From contig CAIXCO010000098.1 in assembly GCA_903917955.1 (NCBI GenBank), positions 1-21,469 of the forward strand: 21,469 nt of DNA, in the 5' to 3' direction. The translations under genes and the position numbers were made by a program. The notes beneath the pieces are model-generated. The model searched no databases, had not been told where the DNA came from, and was given only the letters and a program-made list of their open reading frames with translations. Origin of the DNA: an uncultured Chlorobiaceae bacterium (GTDB lineage Bacteria; Bacteroidota; Chlorobiia; Chlorobiales; Chlorobiaceae). Positions 7,618 to 16,094 of this stretch are shown piece by piece. The number at the start of each line of letters is the position of its first letter. Position 1 is the first letter of the stretch.

Positions 7618-9474
7618 TCAAAAGCTCAGTGCAGCTTCAACAATCTGTTCGGCTTTGGCATTGGGCAGGTAAAAATAACGTCCACCGAGCTTCTGGGCAA
7701 GTTTGGGTGCTTCGCCCCTCGATAGATAGTTCATCTGCGTATCAATAACAATGGAGGCTACACCATCAGCCTGGATAGAGAGCGAAAGCGCCTCTATCTC
7801 CTTTTCAAGCAGCTCCTTGGATATTTTTTCTGCATTCGGGTCAAAGGTAGCCTGCAACCCGATATTACCGCGACCATCGGTGATCAGCACAAACATGATC
7901 TGTGAAATACCTTTGGTACGCGCCTGTTTTGCAGTCTCCCAACCGAGATAGAGTGCAGAGGCAAGAGGGGTACCGCCTCCGGTAGGAAGCACATCGAGCT
8001 CGCGTTTTGCACGGTCAACACTCTGGGAGGGTGGCAAAAGAACCTGAGCCTGCTTTCCACGGAACGAGATGAGGGAGACCTGGTCGCGATGCACGTAGGC
8101 ATTCTGCAAAAGACTTGCCACAGCGCCCTTGGCCTGGCGCATGCGGTTCAGCGCCATGGAACCCGAAGCATCGACCATAAAAATAAAGAGCGTCCCCGAC
8201 TTGTCGCGGAACCGCTTGATCTTCACGTCATCTTTGGTGATAAGCAGTGCCGTTTTGGGCCTTCCAGCCATCTTGCTGTCACGACGGCGAGTCTCCTGCC
8301 AGGGTGCTGCAGAAATGAGTGTCGGGATAAGCGCAACTTTATTGGTACGCATTTCACCGGGCTGGGCCCTTACAAAACGTCCACGCTTGTTGTTCAGTGC
8401 TTCGCCACGGCTTCCTGTCGTCGTTTTCTTTTTTGATGCCAGAGAGATGTTCAAAATATTGTCAGGCAACTCCATCTCGATAGCATCCATCATCAGCTCC
8501 TCGATCATGTCGGGAGTCTCCTTCTTCTCCTCTTCGGCCTCGGCGTCCGGAGTATCGGCCTGCGCCTCATCATCTTCACCTTCCGGCTCCTCCTCCTCTG
8601 GCGGTTCCTCCTGGGGAGGCATATCTTCCGCAGCAGCTTCCCTTTCGGGCATACGGGTCGCACGGGGAATAAGCACAAGCTTGATGGCCTGTTTCATATC
8701 CTCCTCCTCAACATCAGTGCGCTGGGCGAGAGCGGCTGCGGCTATTGCAGCACGAACCGTAAAGATATCGACACGGTTTCCCTCAACGCCGAGACTGATG
8801 GCGGTCTGAATCAGCGCCCGAATCTGATCGTCGGTAATCGAAACACGCGGCAGCAATTCACGGGCGGCCTGGATAAAACCGGTAAGCATCCTCAGCTCAT
8901 CACGAGTATCCTCTTCATCTCTCGTGCCAAGTACAATGTTGACAATTTTTTTACGTGCCCTGTAGTCGTTCTGCGCGGTAAAAGGGACAATAATACCTAT
9001 GCGGTCGAGCAATCCCATGCGCACCTCACCATCGGTAGGATCATAGGTGCCCACCAGCATGAACTTCGCCGGATGCACCTCACTAAGCCCTTCGCGCTCA
9101 ACGAGCACTTCGCCGCGCGAAATGGCATCCATGATATGTGATACCGCCGAACTGTCGAGAAGGCTGATGGAGTCGACATAGAGCACTCCACCATGCGCCT
9201 TTGAGAGGACGCCGTGCTGGACGACGCGAACTCCGGTTGCAAGAGTTGCCTCCAAATCAACGCCACCGATCAAACGATCTTCGGTAACGTTCAGGGGGAG
9301 TTCCACGAAGGGGGTACCTTCGGGAAGAATATCAGCAAATGCCCTGGCGAGCGTCGACTTTCCCGACCCCACGGCCGAAGGAATAACAACACCGCCAAGT
9401 TCAGAATCAACGGCCAACAGCATGAGCGCCTGCTTGGCCAGATCCATCCCTACGATATCGGTAAAAGCTATCAT
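7618..9474 (-). CDS. bchD: Magnesium chelatase D-subunit
   Basis: Bridging subunit of the AAA+ motor of magnesium chelatase: it partners BchI rings and contacts the H subunit. At 618 residues there are three parts: an N-terminal AAA+ module (about 1-275), a proline- and acid-rich linker (about 277-330, long Glu/Asp runs), and a C-terminal von Willebrand A domain (about 427-618) with an intact MIDAS motif DASGSM at 435-440. The nucleotide site is degenerate. The P-loop reads SAVGSGKS (33-40), lacking the first glycine, and the Walker B region reads LYVDSISLLD (98-107), with Ser in place of the catalytic Glu found in BchI. This fits the known lack of ATPase activity in D subunits. Its ATG overlaps the bchI stop by one base (TAATG), so translation is coupled. 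Confidence 0.95.
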   Translation of the reverse strand: MIAFTDIVGMDLAKQALMLLAVDSELGGVVIPSAVGSGKSTLARAFADILPEGTPFVELPLNVTEDRLIGGVDLEATLATGVRVVQHGVLSKAHGGVLYVDSISLLDSSAVSHIMDAISRGEVLVEREGLSEVHPAKFMLVGTYDPTDGEVRMGLLDRIGIIVPFTAQNDYRARKKIVNIVLGTRDEEDTRDELRMLTGFIQAARELLPRVSITDDQIRALIQTAISLGVEGNRVDIFTVRAAIAAAALAQRTDVEEEDMKQAIKLVLIPRATRMPEREAAAEDMPPQEEPPEEEEPEGEDDEAQADTPDAEAEEEKKETPDMIEELMMDAIEMELPDNILNISLASKKKTTTGSRGEALNNKRGRFVRAQPGEMRTNKVALIPTLISAAPWQETRRRDSKMAGRPKTALLITKDDVKIKRFRDKSGTLFIFMVDASGSMALNRMRQAKGAVASLLQNAYVHRDQVSLISFRGKQAQVLLPPSQSVDRAKRELDVLPTGGGTPLASALYLGWETAKQARTKGISQIMFVLITDGRGNIGLQATFDPNAEKISKELLEKEIEALSLSIQADGVASIVIDTQMNYLSRGEAPKLAQKLGGRYFYLPNAKAEQIVEAALSF

Positions 9475-10649
9475 TATACTGCTTCCGCTTCTCCGAGGAT
9501 TTTAGCGAGTTCACGATCAATTTTTTCACCTGCATCAAGGGTTTCAAGAGGATCCTTGCGCAGACGGTGACGCAGGCAAAGGCCAGCAATCTCTTTAACA
9601 TGTTTCAAGGTCACAACCGTCTCACCACGGAAGGCGGCATGGGCAAAAGCGGTACGGGCAATGGTGAGTTCACCACGGTGGCCGTCAATACCAAGGTTCA
9701 TACAGAGCTTTGCAATATCGGTCAGCACCTCATCGGTCATACTCACTTCAGGAAGCAGATCCTTGGCTGTCTGAATCTTTTTCTGGAGCTTCTGCTGTTC
9801 GCGACTGTACTTTTTCATAAAAGCATCGGGATCTTCGTCGAACTCGCGGCGGCGTTTGACAATATCAACACGTTTTGCAATATCAAGAATGGTGATGATA
9901 CGGGCATGCAGACCAAAACGATCAAGAAGCTGGGGACGCAGCTCACCCTCTTCAGGGTTACCGGAACCAACAAGCACAAAACGTGCTGGATGGCGGATAC
10001 TGATACCTTCACGTTCAACCACATTCTGGCCACTTGCAGCAACGTCAAGCAAGACGTCGACAAGATGGTCATCAAGCAGGTTGACTTCATCAATATAAAG
10101 GAAGCCGCGGTTTGCCTGAGCAAGAAGACCGGGTTCAAAGGCTTTTACACCGCTGGTAAGCGCCTGTTCGATATCAATAGTACCGCAAACACGATCTTCG
10201 GTTGCGCCAAGCGGAAGGTCAACAACCGGCACAGGAATTTTTTCAGTTGTAAGGGTCGCAGGATCAATGACCTTATTTCCTTTTTTAGCCTCCTCACCTT
10301 CAACATATTGATCGACGGTACGATTGTAGGTATCGCCCTCAACGCGGTCAATAAGAGGCAGCACTTCAGCAAGCGCCCTGACCGTCGTACTTTTTCCAGT
10401 ACCCCTGTGGCCCATAACAAGCACACCTCCGATTCTCGGATCAATGATATTGAGGATCAGACTGAGCTTCATTTCCTCCTGACCAACAATTGCTGTAAAA
10501 GGAAAGGCTTGGCCGGACTTCTTTTTTGCGGCAGGCTTGACTGCTTTTTTGAGTTCCGGAGTTGCCGTGACCGTTGAACTCTCCTTTGCCTTTACCGTAG
10601 CAGGTTTCTTTGCTGCAGTTTTTTTTGCAACTGTTTCAGTCTGAGTCAT
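9474..10649 (-). CDS. bchI: Magnesium chelatase ATPase I-subunit
   Basis: AAA+ ATPase that forms the motor ring powering Mg2+ insertion into protoporphyrin IX. At 391 residues it shows Walker A GHRGTGKS (80-87), Walker B LYIDEVNLLD (184-193), and a sensor and arginine-finger region around NPEEGELRPQLLDRFG (231-246). The core starts at about residue 49 (FPFTAIVGQEEMK). It is preceded by an unusual Lys/Ala/Thr-rich N-terminal tail of about 47 residues resembling low-complexity histone-H1-like tails. No Met lies within the tail after residue 1, so an ATG start would otherwise fall inside the core; the listed start is therefore favoured. It is the first gene of the bchI-bchD-H operon. The 141-base gap upstream (10650-10790) should hold the promoter, but no convincing consensus was seen. 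Confidence 0.96.
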   Translation of the reverse strand: MTQTETVAKKTAAKKPATVKAKESSTVTATPELKKAVKPAAKKKSGQAFPFTAIVGQEEMKLSLILNIIDPRIGGVLVMGHRGTGKSTTVRALAEVLPLIDRVEGDTYNRTVDQYVEGEEAKKGNKVIDPATLTTEKIPVPVVDLPLGATEDRVCGTIDIEQALTSGVKAFEPGLLAQANRGFLYIDEVNLLDDHLVDVLLDVAASGQNVVEREGISIRHPARFVLVGSGNPEEGELRPQLLDRFGLHARIITILDIAKRVDIVKRRREFDEDPDAFMKKYSREQQKLQKKIQTAKDLLPEVSMTDEVLTDIAKLCMNLGIDGHRGELTIARTAFAHAAFRGETVVTLKHVKEIAGLCLRHRLRKDPLETLDAGEKIDRELAKILGEAEAV

Positions 10650-10790
10650 AATTGATCGTTTGGTTAATACCTGTTTCTCTGTTGAACCTTGAAATTATTC
10701 ACTGGAAAAGGCTTACTGTTTTTATGAGCTAAATAAAAGAGATTGAATTTATACTTTTAGAAAGACAATAGAAAATGGTTTTCGAAAACG

Positions 10791-12206
10791 TTACTCCAAC
10801 AGCGCATTTTCTGCCGCCTCCCTGATCGTTTCAGAAAGAGTCGGATGCGCATGAACCGTATTTGCAAGTAATTCGGCAGTAACTTCAATGCGGCGTGCCA
10901 GCGCAATCTCTCCGATAAGTTCAACCGCTCCATGTCCCACAATATGCGCTCCAAGCAAGCGATTATCAGCAGCATTAAAAACAAGCTTCACCAGCCCCTC
11001 CAGATTACCGCAGGCATTGGCTTTGCCGGAAGCAGCAAACATTGATCGGCCAATCTTGAGCGTGTAACCTTGAGCTTCGGCCTCCCTTTCGCTCAACCCT
11101 ACGCTTGCAACCGAAGGATCGGCATAGACACATCGGGGAATCATGCTCTCATCAATCGGCCAAGGCTCTTTCCCCGCTATGGTATCGACCGCAAGAGCGG
11201 CTTCAGCCGAAGCTTTGTGGGCAAGCAGCATTCCTCCACGAACATCACCAATGGCAAAGATATGATTGACTGAGGTTCTGCAGGAGCTGTCCGTCACCAC
11301 AAAACCCCGTGCGCTCTCCACTCCGGCCTGTTCCAGACCAAGAGTGTCGCAGTTGCCGGTTACGCCGACAGCAACGAGCAGGCAATCAGCAGTAACTGGC
11401 AAGGGCTCAGCACCCTCAACCACAAGAAGACCATTCACCTGATCTCCTGATACCGTAACACCTTCCAGCTTCGCTCCGGTAAAAACAGCGATCCCCGCCT
11501 TCTGAAACGAGCGCTTCAGAACTTCCGAAACCTCCTCATCTTCAAGCGGCAAGAGTCGGGGCATCATCTCCACAAGCGTCACAGCACTACCCGCCATGGC
11601 ATAAAACCAGGCCAGTTCAACACCAATTGCTCCACCCCCCAGAACAATCATGGAGTGCGGAACCCTCTTCAAGGCAAGCGCTTCACGGCTGGTTAAAATA
11701 TATTTACCATCGGGCTCAAGCCCCGGCAGTTGGCGGGAACGAGCGCCAGACGCAACAATGATATAGTCAGCCTGAAGGGTTTCAACACTCATACCTTCAC
11801 GAAAAATATCCAGCCTGTGCGCTCCACTGAACAACGCCTCCCCCTGGATCACCTCAACCTGCACCCGACGCAACATGAAAGCGATCCCTTTTGAAAGCTT
11901 CTGAGCCACACTGCGGCTCCGTTTGACCGCTTCAGCCAAATCGATTTCAGTACCTTCTACCTTGAGACCATAAGAGGCTGCCTTTTTAACAAAATTGAAC
12001 AGTTCAGCGCTCTGTAAAAGGGCCTTTGTTGGAATACAACCCCAGTTCACGCATACACCACCCAAAGCGCCTTTTTCAATGAGGCAAACCCTCATTCCTG
12101 CCTTTGCCGCGCGAAGTGCCGCCTCATAGCCTCCCGGCCCCGAACCGATAACGGCAAGATCGACGGTACGAACTGACCCCTCAGGCAACTGTTGCTCGGA
12201 ATGCAT
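10791..12206 (-). CDS. lpdA: Dihydrolipoamide dehydrogenase (E3)
   Basis: FAD-dependent disulfide oxidoreductase that reoxidises dihydrolipoyl groups using NAD+. At 471 residues it has normal length. The FAD-binding GSGPGG is at 21-26, the redox-active disulfide is in GGVCVNWGCIPT (C52 and C57), a second NAD-binding GGGAIGVE lies in mid-protein, and the C-terminal dimer-interface His-Glu pair is in HAHPTLSE (H454 and E459). All catalytic elements are intact. No E1 or E2 gene is adjacent, so the partner is unknown from this window; the glycine cleavage system is one possibility. It is divergent from the pseudouridine synthase gene across only 60 bases, which must contain both promoters. No clear terminator was seen after it, only a short palindrome GTTTTCGAAAAC (10778-10789). 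Confidence 0.95.
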   Translation of the reverse strand: MHSEQQLPEGSVRTVDLAVIGSGPGGYEAALRAAKAGMRVCLIEKGALGGVCVNWGCIPTKALLQSAELFNFVKKAASYGLKVEGTEIDLAEAVKRSRSVAQKLSKGIAFMLRRVQVEVIQGEALFSGAHRLDIFREGMSVETLQADYIIVASGARSRQLPGLEPDGKYILTSREALALKRVPHSMIVLGGGAIGVELAWFYAMAGSAVTLVEMMPRLLPLEDEEVSEVLKRSFQKAGIAVFTGAKLEGVTVSGDQVNGLLVVEGAEPLPVTADCLLVAVGVTGNCDTLGLEQAGVESARGFVVTDSSCRTSVNHIFAIGDVRGGMLLAHKASAEAALAVDTIAGKEPWPIDESMIPRCVYADPSVASVGLSEREAEAQGYTLKIGRSMFAASGKANACGNLEGLVKLVFNAADNRLLGAHIVGHGAVELIGEIALARRIEVTAELLANTVHAHPTLSETIREAAENALLE

Positions 12207-12266
12207 AAAAAATATGGTATGGTTTTTGTTATATACTAACGAAACAATGTATCGCCTTTAGTCTTC

Positions 12267-13328
12267 ATGTACCGTAAAATGCAAAATCAACCACAAAAAA
12301 ACGAATCCGCACAACAGGATGAACTCCCTCTTGAGGCAAAAAAACTCACCCTGCAGGTAAGCCGGGTGCAATGCCCGATGCGTATCGACCAATACCTGAC
12401 ACGGCAAATTGAAAACGCCACACGCAACAAGGTGCAGGAGGCTATTGAGGAGGGACGGGTGCTTGTCAATGAAAAGAGCGTCAAATCGAACTACCGCATC
12501 AAATCCTGTGATCTCATAGAGATGACCTTTCTGCGACCACCAGCTCCCGAACTTGCAGCAGAAAATATCCCCATAGAGATTATCTACGAAGACGAAGATC
12601 TGATGGTTGTCAACAAAAAAGCGGGTATGGTCGTTCATCCAGCATTCGGCAACTGGACTGGTACTCTGGCAAATGCCATTCTGCACCACATCGGCAAAGA
12701 TGCAGAAGAACTCGACAAATCAGAACTCCGTCCAGGAATTGTACACCGGCTCGACAAGAACACCTCCGGGCTCATCATCATAGCTAAAAATCCGATTGCA
12801 CTTCACCGCCTTGCCCGCCAGTTTGCCGATCGAAAGGTGATAAAAATCTACAAAGCCATTGTATGGGGAGTTCCTGCTCCACTTTCAGGAACCATAACAA
12901 CCAATATCGGCCGCTCAAAAAAAGATCGGAAGGTGATGGCCAACTTCCCTTTTGAGGGGGAGTACGGAAAAACCGCAATCACTGATTATACGGTTACAGA
13001 GAATATACACTGGTTCTCCCAGCTTTCGCTCACACTGCATACAGGAAGAACCCACCAGATCAGGGCGCACCTGCAGCACCTCGGTCACCAGATCCTTGGT
13101 GACGAAACTTACGGCGGAGCCTCCCTGCGCATACTCCCATTCAGCAAAGGTGAAAGCTTCGTCAAAAACCTCCTTGAGCTGCTGCCACGCCAGGCCCTTC
13201 ATGCCGAAACCCTCTCGTTTCATCAGCCACTAAGCCATGAACCACTCTCCTTCACGGCTCCATTGCCGGCAGATATGCAACTCGCGCTCAAAAAAATCAG
13301 GGACGCTCTCACTCAAGCCTCTCTTTGA
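12267..13328 (+). CDS. RluA/RluD-family 23S rRNA (or tRNA) pseudouridine synthase
   Basis: Isomerises specific uridines to pseudouridine in structured RNA. At 353 residues, an S4 RNA-binding domain (about 38-85, starting MRIDQYLTRQ) precedes the RluA catalytic domain. That domain holds YEDEDLMVVNKKAGMVVHP (about 107-125) and the catalytic motif HRLDKNTSG (160-168) with the nucleophilic D163. The later motif TGRTHQIRAHLQHLGHQILGD is intact. The N-terminal 30 residues are polar and poorly conserved, so ATG at 12279 (residue 5) is an alternative start. The S4 domain and the family layout favour RluD (23S rRNA helix 69), but RluA/RluC-type specificity cannot be excluded. The last gene before the AT-rich gas vesicle region, with its own terminator. 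Confidence 0.93.
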   Translation: MYRKMQNQPQKNESAQQDELPLEAKKLTLQVSRVQCPMRIDQYLTRQIENATRNKVQEAIEEGRVLVNEKSVKSNYRIKSCDLIEMTFLRPPAPELAAENIPIEIIYEDEDLMVVNKKAGMVVHPAFGNWTGTLANAILHHIGKDAEELDKSELRPGIVHRLDKNTSGLIIIAKNPIALHRLARQFADRKVIKIYKAIVWGVPAPLSGTITTNIGRSKKDRKVMANFPFEGEYGKTAITDYTVTENIHWFSQLSLTLHTGRTHQIRAHLQHLGHQILGDETYGGASLRILPFSKGESFVKNLLELLPRQALHAETLSFHQPLSHEPLSFTAPLPADMQLALKKIRDALTQASL

Positions 13329-13330
13329 GT

Positions 13331-13383
13331 GCATCACGAGAGAAGGAAGAAGCAACTTCTCTCGCTTGTGATTTGCATTTTTT
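13331..13383 (+). terminator. Rho-independent terminator after the pseudouridine synthase gene
   Basis: CGAGAGAAG (13337-13345) pairs with CTTCTCTCG (13356-13364), extended by TCAC/GTGA on the outside with a small bulge, and is followed by a TTTTTT run at 13378-13383. It begins 3 bases after the stop codon. The remaining 13384-13522 has no gene; it holds an inverted repeat CGTCGC/GCGACG (13413-13418 and 13451-13456) in the leader of the next gene. Confidence 0.85.
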
Positions 13384-13522
13384 AAACGATAAAACTATTC
13401 TGTAGAGAGAGCCGTCGCCCGAAACTGTGGAAATGAGGCAAAAAAAGGCAGCGACGAGAAAAAAGCAGAAAAACTGAATCAGATAAAATCCTCTCAGGGC
13501 TTACGCTAACAACGAATTGACC

Positions 13523-14926
13523 ATGGAAAAAATATATATGGACCAGATAAAGGTACTGACACTGGACGATGAAATTGATTTCACAAATGAGATCAGTGAC
13601 TACCTGAAAAATTCAGGTTTTATTCCTTATTCTGCAAATACCCCTGAGGAAGGTTATGCCATATTGAGCAAAAACAATATCGATCTTCTTATTCTTGATG
13701 TACGTTTACCTGGAACAAACGGACTGGATATTCTAAAAAACGTCAAATCCCTTTATCCTAAGATTGAAGTCATTATGGTTTCAGCACATGGCGATATGGA
13801 TACCGTCATAGATTCCATAAGACTCGGAGCTTTTGACTATCTGCGTAAACCAATGAGGTATATAGATATTCAAATTGCTATAGAGCGGACACAAAAATAT
13901 CTTCAAATGCAGCGAAAACTCGCCCGCGTTGAAGAGAAATACTCGTTGATCACATCCGACATAGAATCAAAAATAGGGCGCCATTGCATCGGAAAAAGTA
14001 AACAGATCATTGAGATTTATGAACTGGCAAAAAAAGCATCACAATATCCTGATATTAACGTCCTGATAACAGGTGAAAGTGGAACGGGAAAAGAAATTTT
14101 TGCAAGACTTATTCATTACATGAGCCAGCAAAAGGGAAATTATTTTGGCGCCATAAATTGCAGCGCAATAAGTGAATCCCTCATTGAAAGTGAATTTTTT
14201 GGCCATAAAAAAGGATCATTTACCGGCGCAATAGCAGATAAAAAGGGATTATTTGAAATATGCAATGAAGGAACATTGTTTCTGGATGAAATTGCTGATA
14301 TGCCATTTAATCTTCAATCAAAAATCCTGCGCGCTATAGAAGAGCGCACAATTACAAGGGTCGGAGATACAAAGCCAATACAAACAAAATTCAGATTGAT
14401 TGCTGCCACAAACTGTGATCTGCAAAAAATGGTGGAAGAAAAAAAATTCAGACTTGATTTGCTTCACAGATTAAACACACTGCATATACATATCCCTCCC
14501 CTTCGGGAAAGAACTGAAGATATCGGCCCTCTCTTGATAGATTTCACGGAAGAGTTTTCGGAAAAAATCAACAAACCGATAGAATATATTGCTGATGATG
14601 TATTTGAAACACTTGAGAAATACAGTTTCCCTGGAAACATTCGGGAGTTAAGAAACCTGGCAGAAAGGGCAATCATCCTTTCTACCGGGAAATCTCTGGA
14701 GATCACTGATTTCCCATTACCAACAATAGCAACAAAACTGGAAAAAAGGGATCCAAATGAAAGGAATAATACAACAGAGGAAGCTGAAATAATAAGGAAA
14801 ACACTTGAAGAGTGTGAATATAATCAGGTTATAACTGCAGAAATACTTGGAATGAGTCGATATGCCCTTATAAGAAGAATGAGGAAATATAAAATTGATA
14901 TCACAAAAAAAGAAGTCGACCGCTGA
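13523..14926 (+). CDS. Sigma-54-dependent response regulator (NtrC family, REC-AAA+-Fis HTH)
   Basis: Transcription activator of sigma-54 RNA polymerase, switched by phosphorylation. With the ATG at 13523 it has 467 residues. The receiver domain (about 8-120) has acidic pocket DDE at 15-17, phospho-acceptor D59 in LLILDVRLPG, S87 and K109. The central AAA+ domain has Walker A GESGTGKE (184-191), the sigma-54 contact loop as GSFTGA (231-236, a common variant of GAFTGA), Walker B TLFLDEIADM (251-260), and RER/GNIREL sensor motifs. A Fis-type helix-turn-helix spans about 433-457. A TTG 6 bases upstream and an ATG at 13538 are alternative starts; none has a clear Shine-Dalgarno. It converges on the gas vesicle operon with only 40 bases between stops, and shares its AT-rich composition, so it may control vesicle genes. 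No sensor kinase is adjacent. Confidence 0.93.
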   Translation: MEKIYMDQIKVLTLDDEIDFTNEISDYLKNSGFIPYSANTPEEGYAILSKNNIDLLILDVRLPGTNGLDILKNVKSLYPKIEVIMVSAHGDMDTVIDSIRLGAFDYLRKPMRYIDIQIAIERTQKYLQMQRKLARVEEKYSLITSDIESKIGRHCIGKSKQIIEIYELAKKASQYPDINVLITGESGTGKEIFARLIHYMSQQKGNYFGAINCSAISESLIESEFFGHKKGSFTGAIADKKGLFEICNEGTLFLDEIADMPFNLQSKILRAIEERTITRVGDTKPIQTKFRLIAATNCDLQKMVEEKKFRLDLLHRLNTLHIHIPPLRERTEDIGPLLIDFTEEFSEKINKPIEYIADDVFETLEKYSFPGNIRELRNLAERAIILSTGKSLEITDFPLPTIATKLEKRDPNERNNTTEEAEIIRKTLEECEYNQVITAEILGMSRYALIRRMRKYKIDITKKEVDR

Positions 14927-14966
14927 TAGAGAACAGGTGAATGGAGGAGCAGGAGCAGTAGAGGCT

Positions 14967-15311
14967 CTATAACAAGTCTCCCAAAGGACCAAGATTGAGG
15001 TTCAGATCTTTATCAGTGAGATTAAATATTTTTTTCAGCTCCTCCATTTTGTTTTCAAGCTTCATAAGAGTTTCGCCAAGATGTTCGATTTGATCTTCAG
15101 TCAATGAATCACCTTCAATTCTGCGCATTGCCTGTTTTTCCATCAGTTTACGAATCAGCTCAATAAGAGTCAAGACAAGTTTTGCAAGGCCTGACTCCAC
15201 ATTTTCAGGTGTCGCATTAATTCTGGTTTGATCGTCCGGATTAATTTTTTCAAGTTCTTGCATTATCTCATTTGCAGAACCTGCATAAAACAAAATCTTA
15301 TCTTCTTCCAT
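14967..15311 (-). CDS. gvpK: Gas vesicle protein GvpK
   Basis: Small accessory protein required in gas vesicle assembly; its biochemical role is not well defined. At 114 residues, a variable N-terminus of about 30 is followed by the conserved helical core: NATPENVESGLAKLVLTLIE (32-51), then IRKLMEKQAMRRIEGDSLT and a C-terminal NLTDKDLNLNLGPLG (97-111). The match to the GvpK consensus is nearly continuous. It is the last gene of the minus-strand gas vesicle operon, starting 2 bases after the stop of the preceding gvpL-like gene (TAG-AG-ATG), so it is probably translationally coupled. No clear hairpin terminator was seen in the 40-base convergent gap to the response regulator. Confidence 0.95.
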   Translation of the reverse strand: MEEDKILFYAGSANEIMQELEKINPDDQTRINATPENVESGLAKLVLTLIELIRKLMEKQAMRRIEGDSLTEDQIEHLGETLMKLENKMEELKKIFNLTDKDLNLNLGPLGDLL

Positions 15312-15313
15312 CT

Positions 15314-16063
15314 CTATGCAAGCTTTATTTGAGCAAAATTATAGGGTGGCCAAGGGCCTGTCAAAATCACATTGTGTTCCGGATACCTGGATTGCATCTC
15401 AGCAACCAAAGCAAGAAGTTCGTTTTTGGCACCTCTCTCAATCAAAAGGACAGCATCGATAATACATCCTGATGTTGCTCTTTTTTTATAATCTACAATT
15501 TCAGTTATCTTTTTAAGATCTTGGGTAATTACTAATTGTATTTTTTCAATGTATTTAAAACGTTTTTCTTCAGCGATGTGTTCCTGGTATTTTTTCAACA
15601 AATAGTTTTTGGTCTCAGTATTTCCCAACAGTATGTCCGGAAGTGAGAGGGTAACGTCAACACTTTTTTCATGAACAACATCGCCATGATGTTCATGCGA
15701 AAAAAAGAGTCGCAATGAATACTCTTCTTTATGCATTATCTGGTTCAATACCTTGATAAAAGATTCTGAATTTTTTTCCAATAAGGCGGTCACATCAGCA
15801 CAAGAGGCTACAACCGAGCCGTACCTCATAGGAAGAATTGAAAATCTTTCCGAAATTTTATCTACAATCCCGGCATAAGCCAACACCTCCTGACGGGAAT
15901 TTGATAATTTGTTATCCGGTTGAGATGAGACAATAGCTGTTAAAATGCCGGAAGGAACCAATTCAAGTTGAACCGTTGAACCTGATGGAAGGAAATCAAA
16001 ACCATGAGATATGGAATCATTGATTTGTATTGAGTCAAGAATGGCATAAACAATTACAGGCAT
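15314..16063 (-). CDS. gvpL: GvpF/GvpL family gas vesicle protein (paralogue 5 of the operon)
   Basis: Accessory gas vesicle protein of the GvpF/L family, thought to help nucleate or chaperone the shell protein. I place the start at the ATG at 16063 (249 residues), because MPVIVYAILDS fits the family N-terminal beta strand. The longer open frame begins with TTG at 16129 and would overlap the upstream gvpS-like gene by 35 bases while adding 22 non-family residues. Family landmarks: SERFSILPMRYGSVV (71-85), CIIDAVLLIERG (200-211), and the C-terminal motif TGPWPPYNF (235-243). It is divergent from the FGPIGIG-containing paralogues upstream but shares TGPWPPY with the paralogue at 16288-17085. 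It lies between gvpS and gvpK. Confidence 0.88.
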   Translation of the reverse strand: MPVIVYAILDSIQINDSISHGFDFLPSGSTVQLELVPSGILTAIVSSQPDNKLSNSRQEVLAYAGIVDKISERFSILPMRYGSVVASCADVTALLEKNSESFIKVLNQIMHKEEYSLRLFFSHEHHGDVVHEKSVDVTLSLPDILLGNTETKNYLLKKYQEHIAEEKRFKYIEKIQLVITQDLKKITEIVDYKKRATSGCIIDAVLLIERGAKNELLALVAEMQSRYPEHNVILTGPWPPYNFAQIKLA

Positions 16064-16094
16064 ACCTGACAGCGATAAGTTTATAATAACAGAA

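Noticed and set aside
6527..7672. Plus-strand open frame of 381 codons opposite the H-subunit gene
   Set aside because: It lies antisense to a well-conserved BchH-family protein and runs past its start; the predicted protein has no recognisable motif. It is a shadow of codon bias.
8129..8809. Serine-rich plus-strand open frame opposite bchD
   Set aside because: The Ser runs are the complement of the Glu/Asp-rich linker and alanine-rich regions of BchD, not a real low-complexity protein.
9567..10577. Plus-strand open frame of 336 codons opposite bchI
   Set aside because: Antisense to clear Walker A/B coding sequence; its protein shows no family features.
10778..10789. Palindrome GTTTTCGAAAAC after lpdA as a terminator
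   Set aside because: The stem is only 5-6 bp with no loop and no following T-run; too weak to call.
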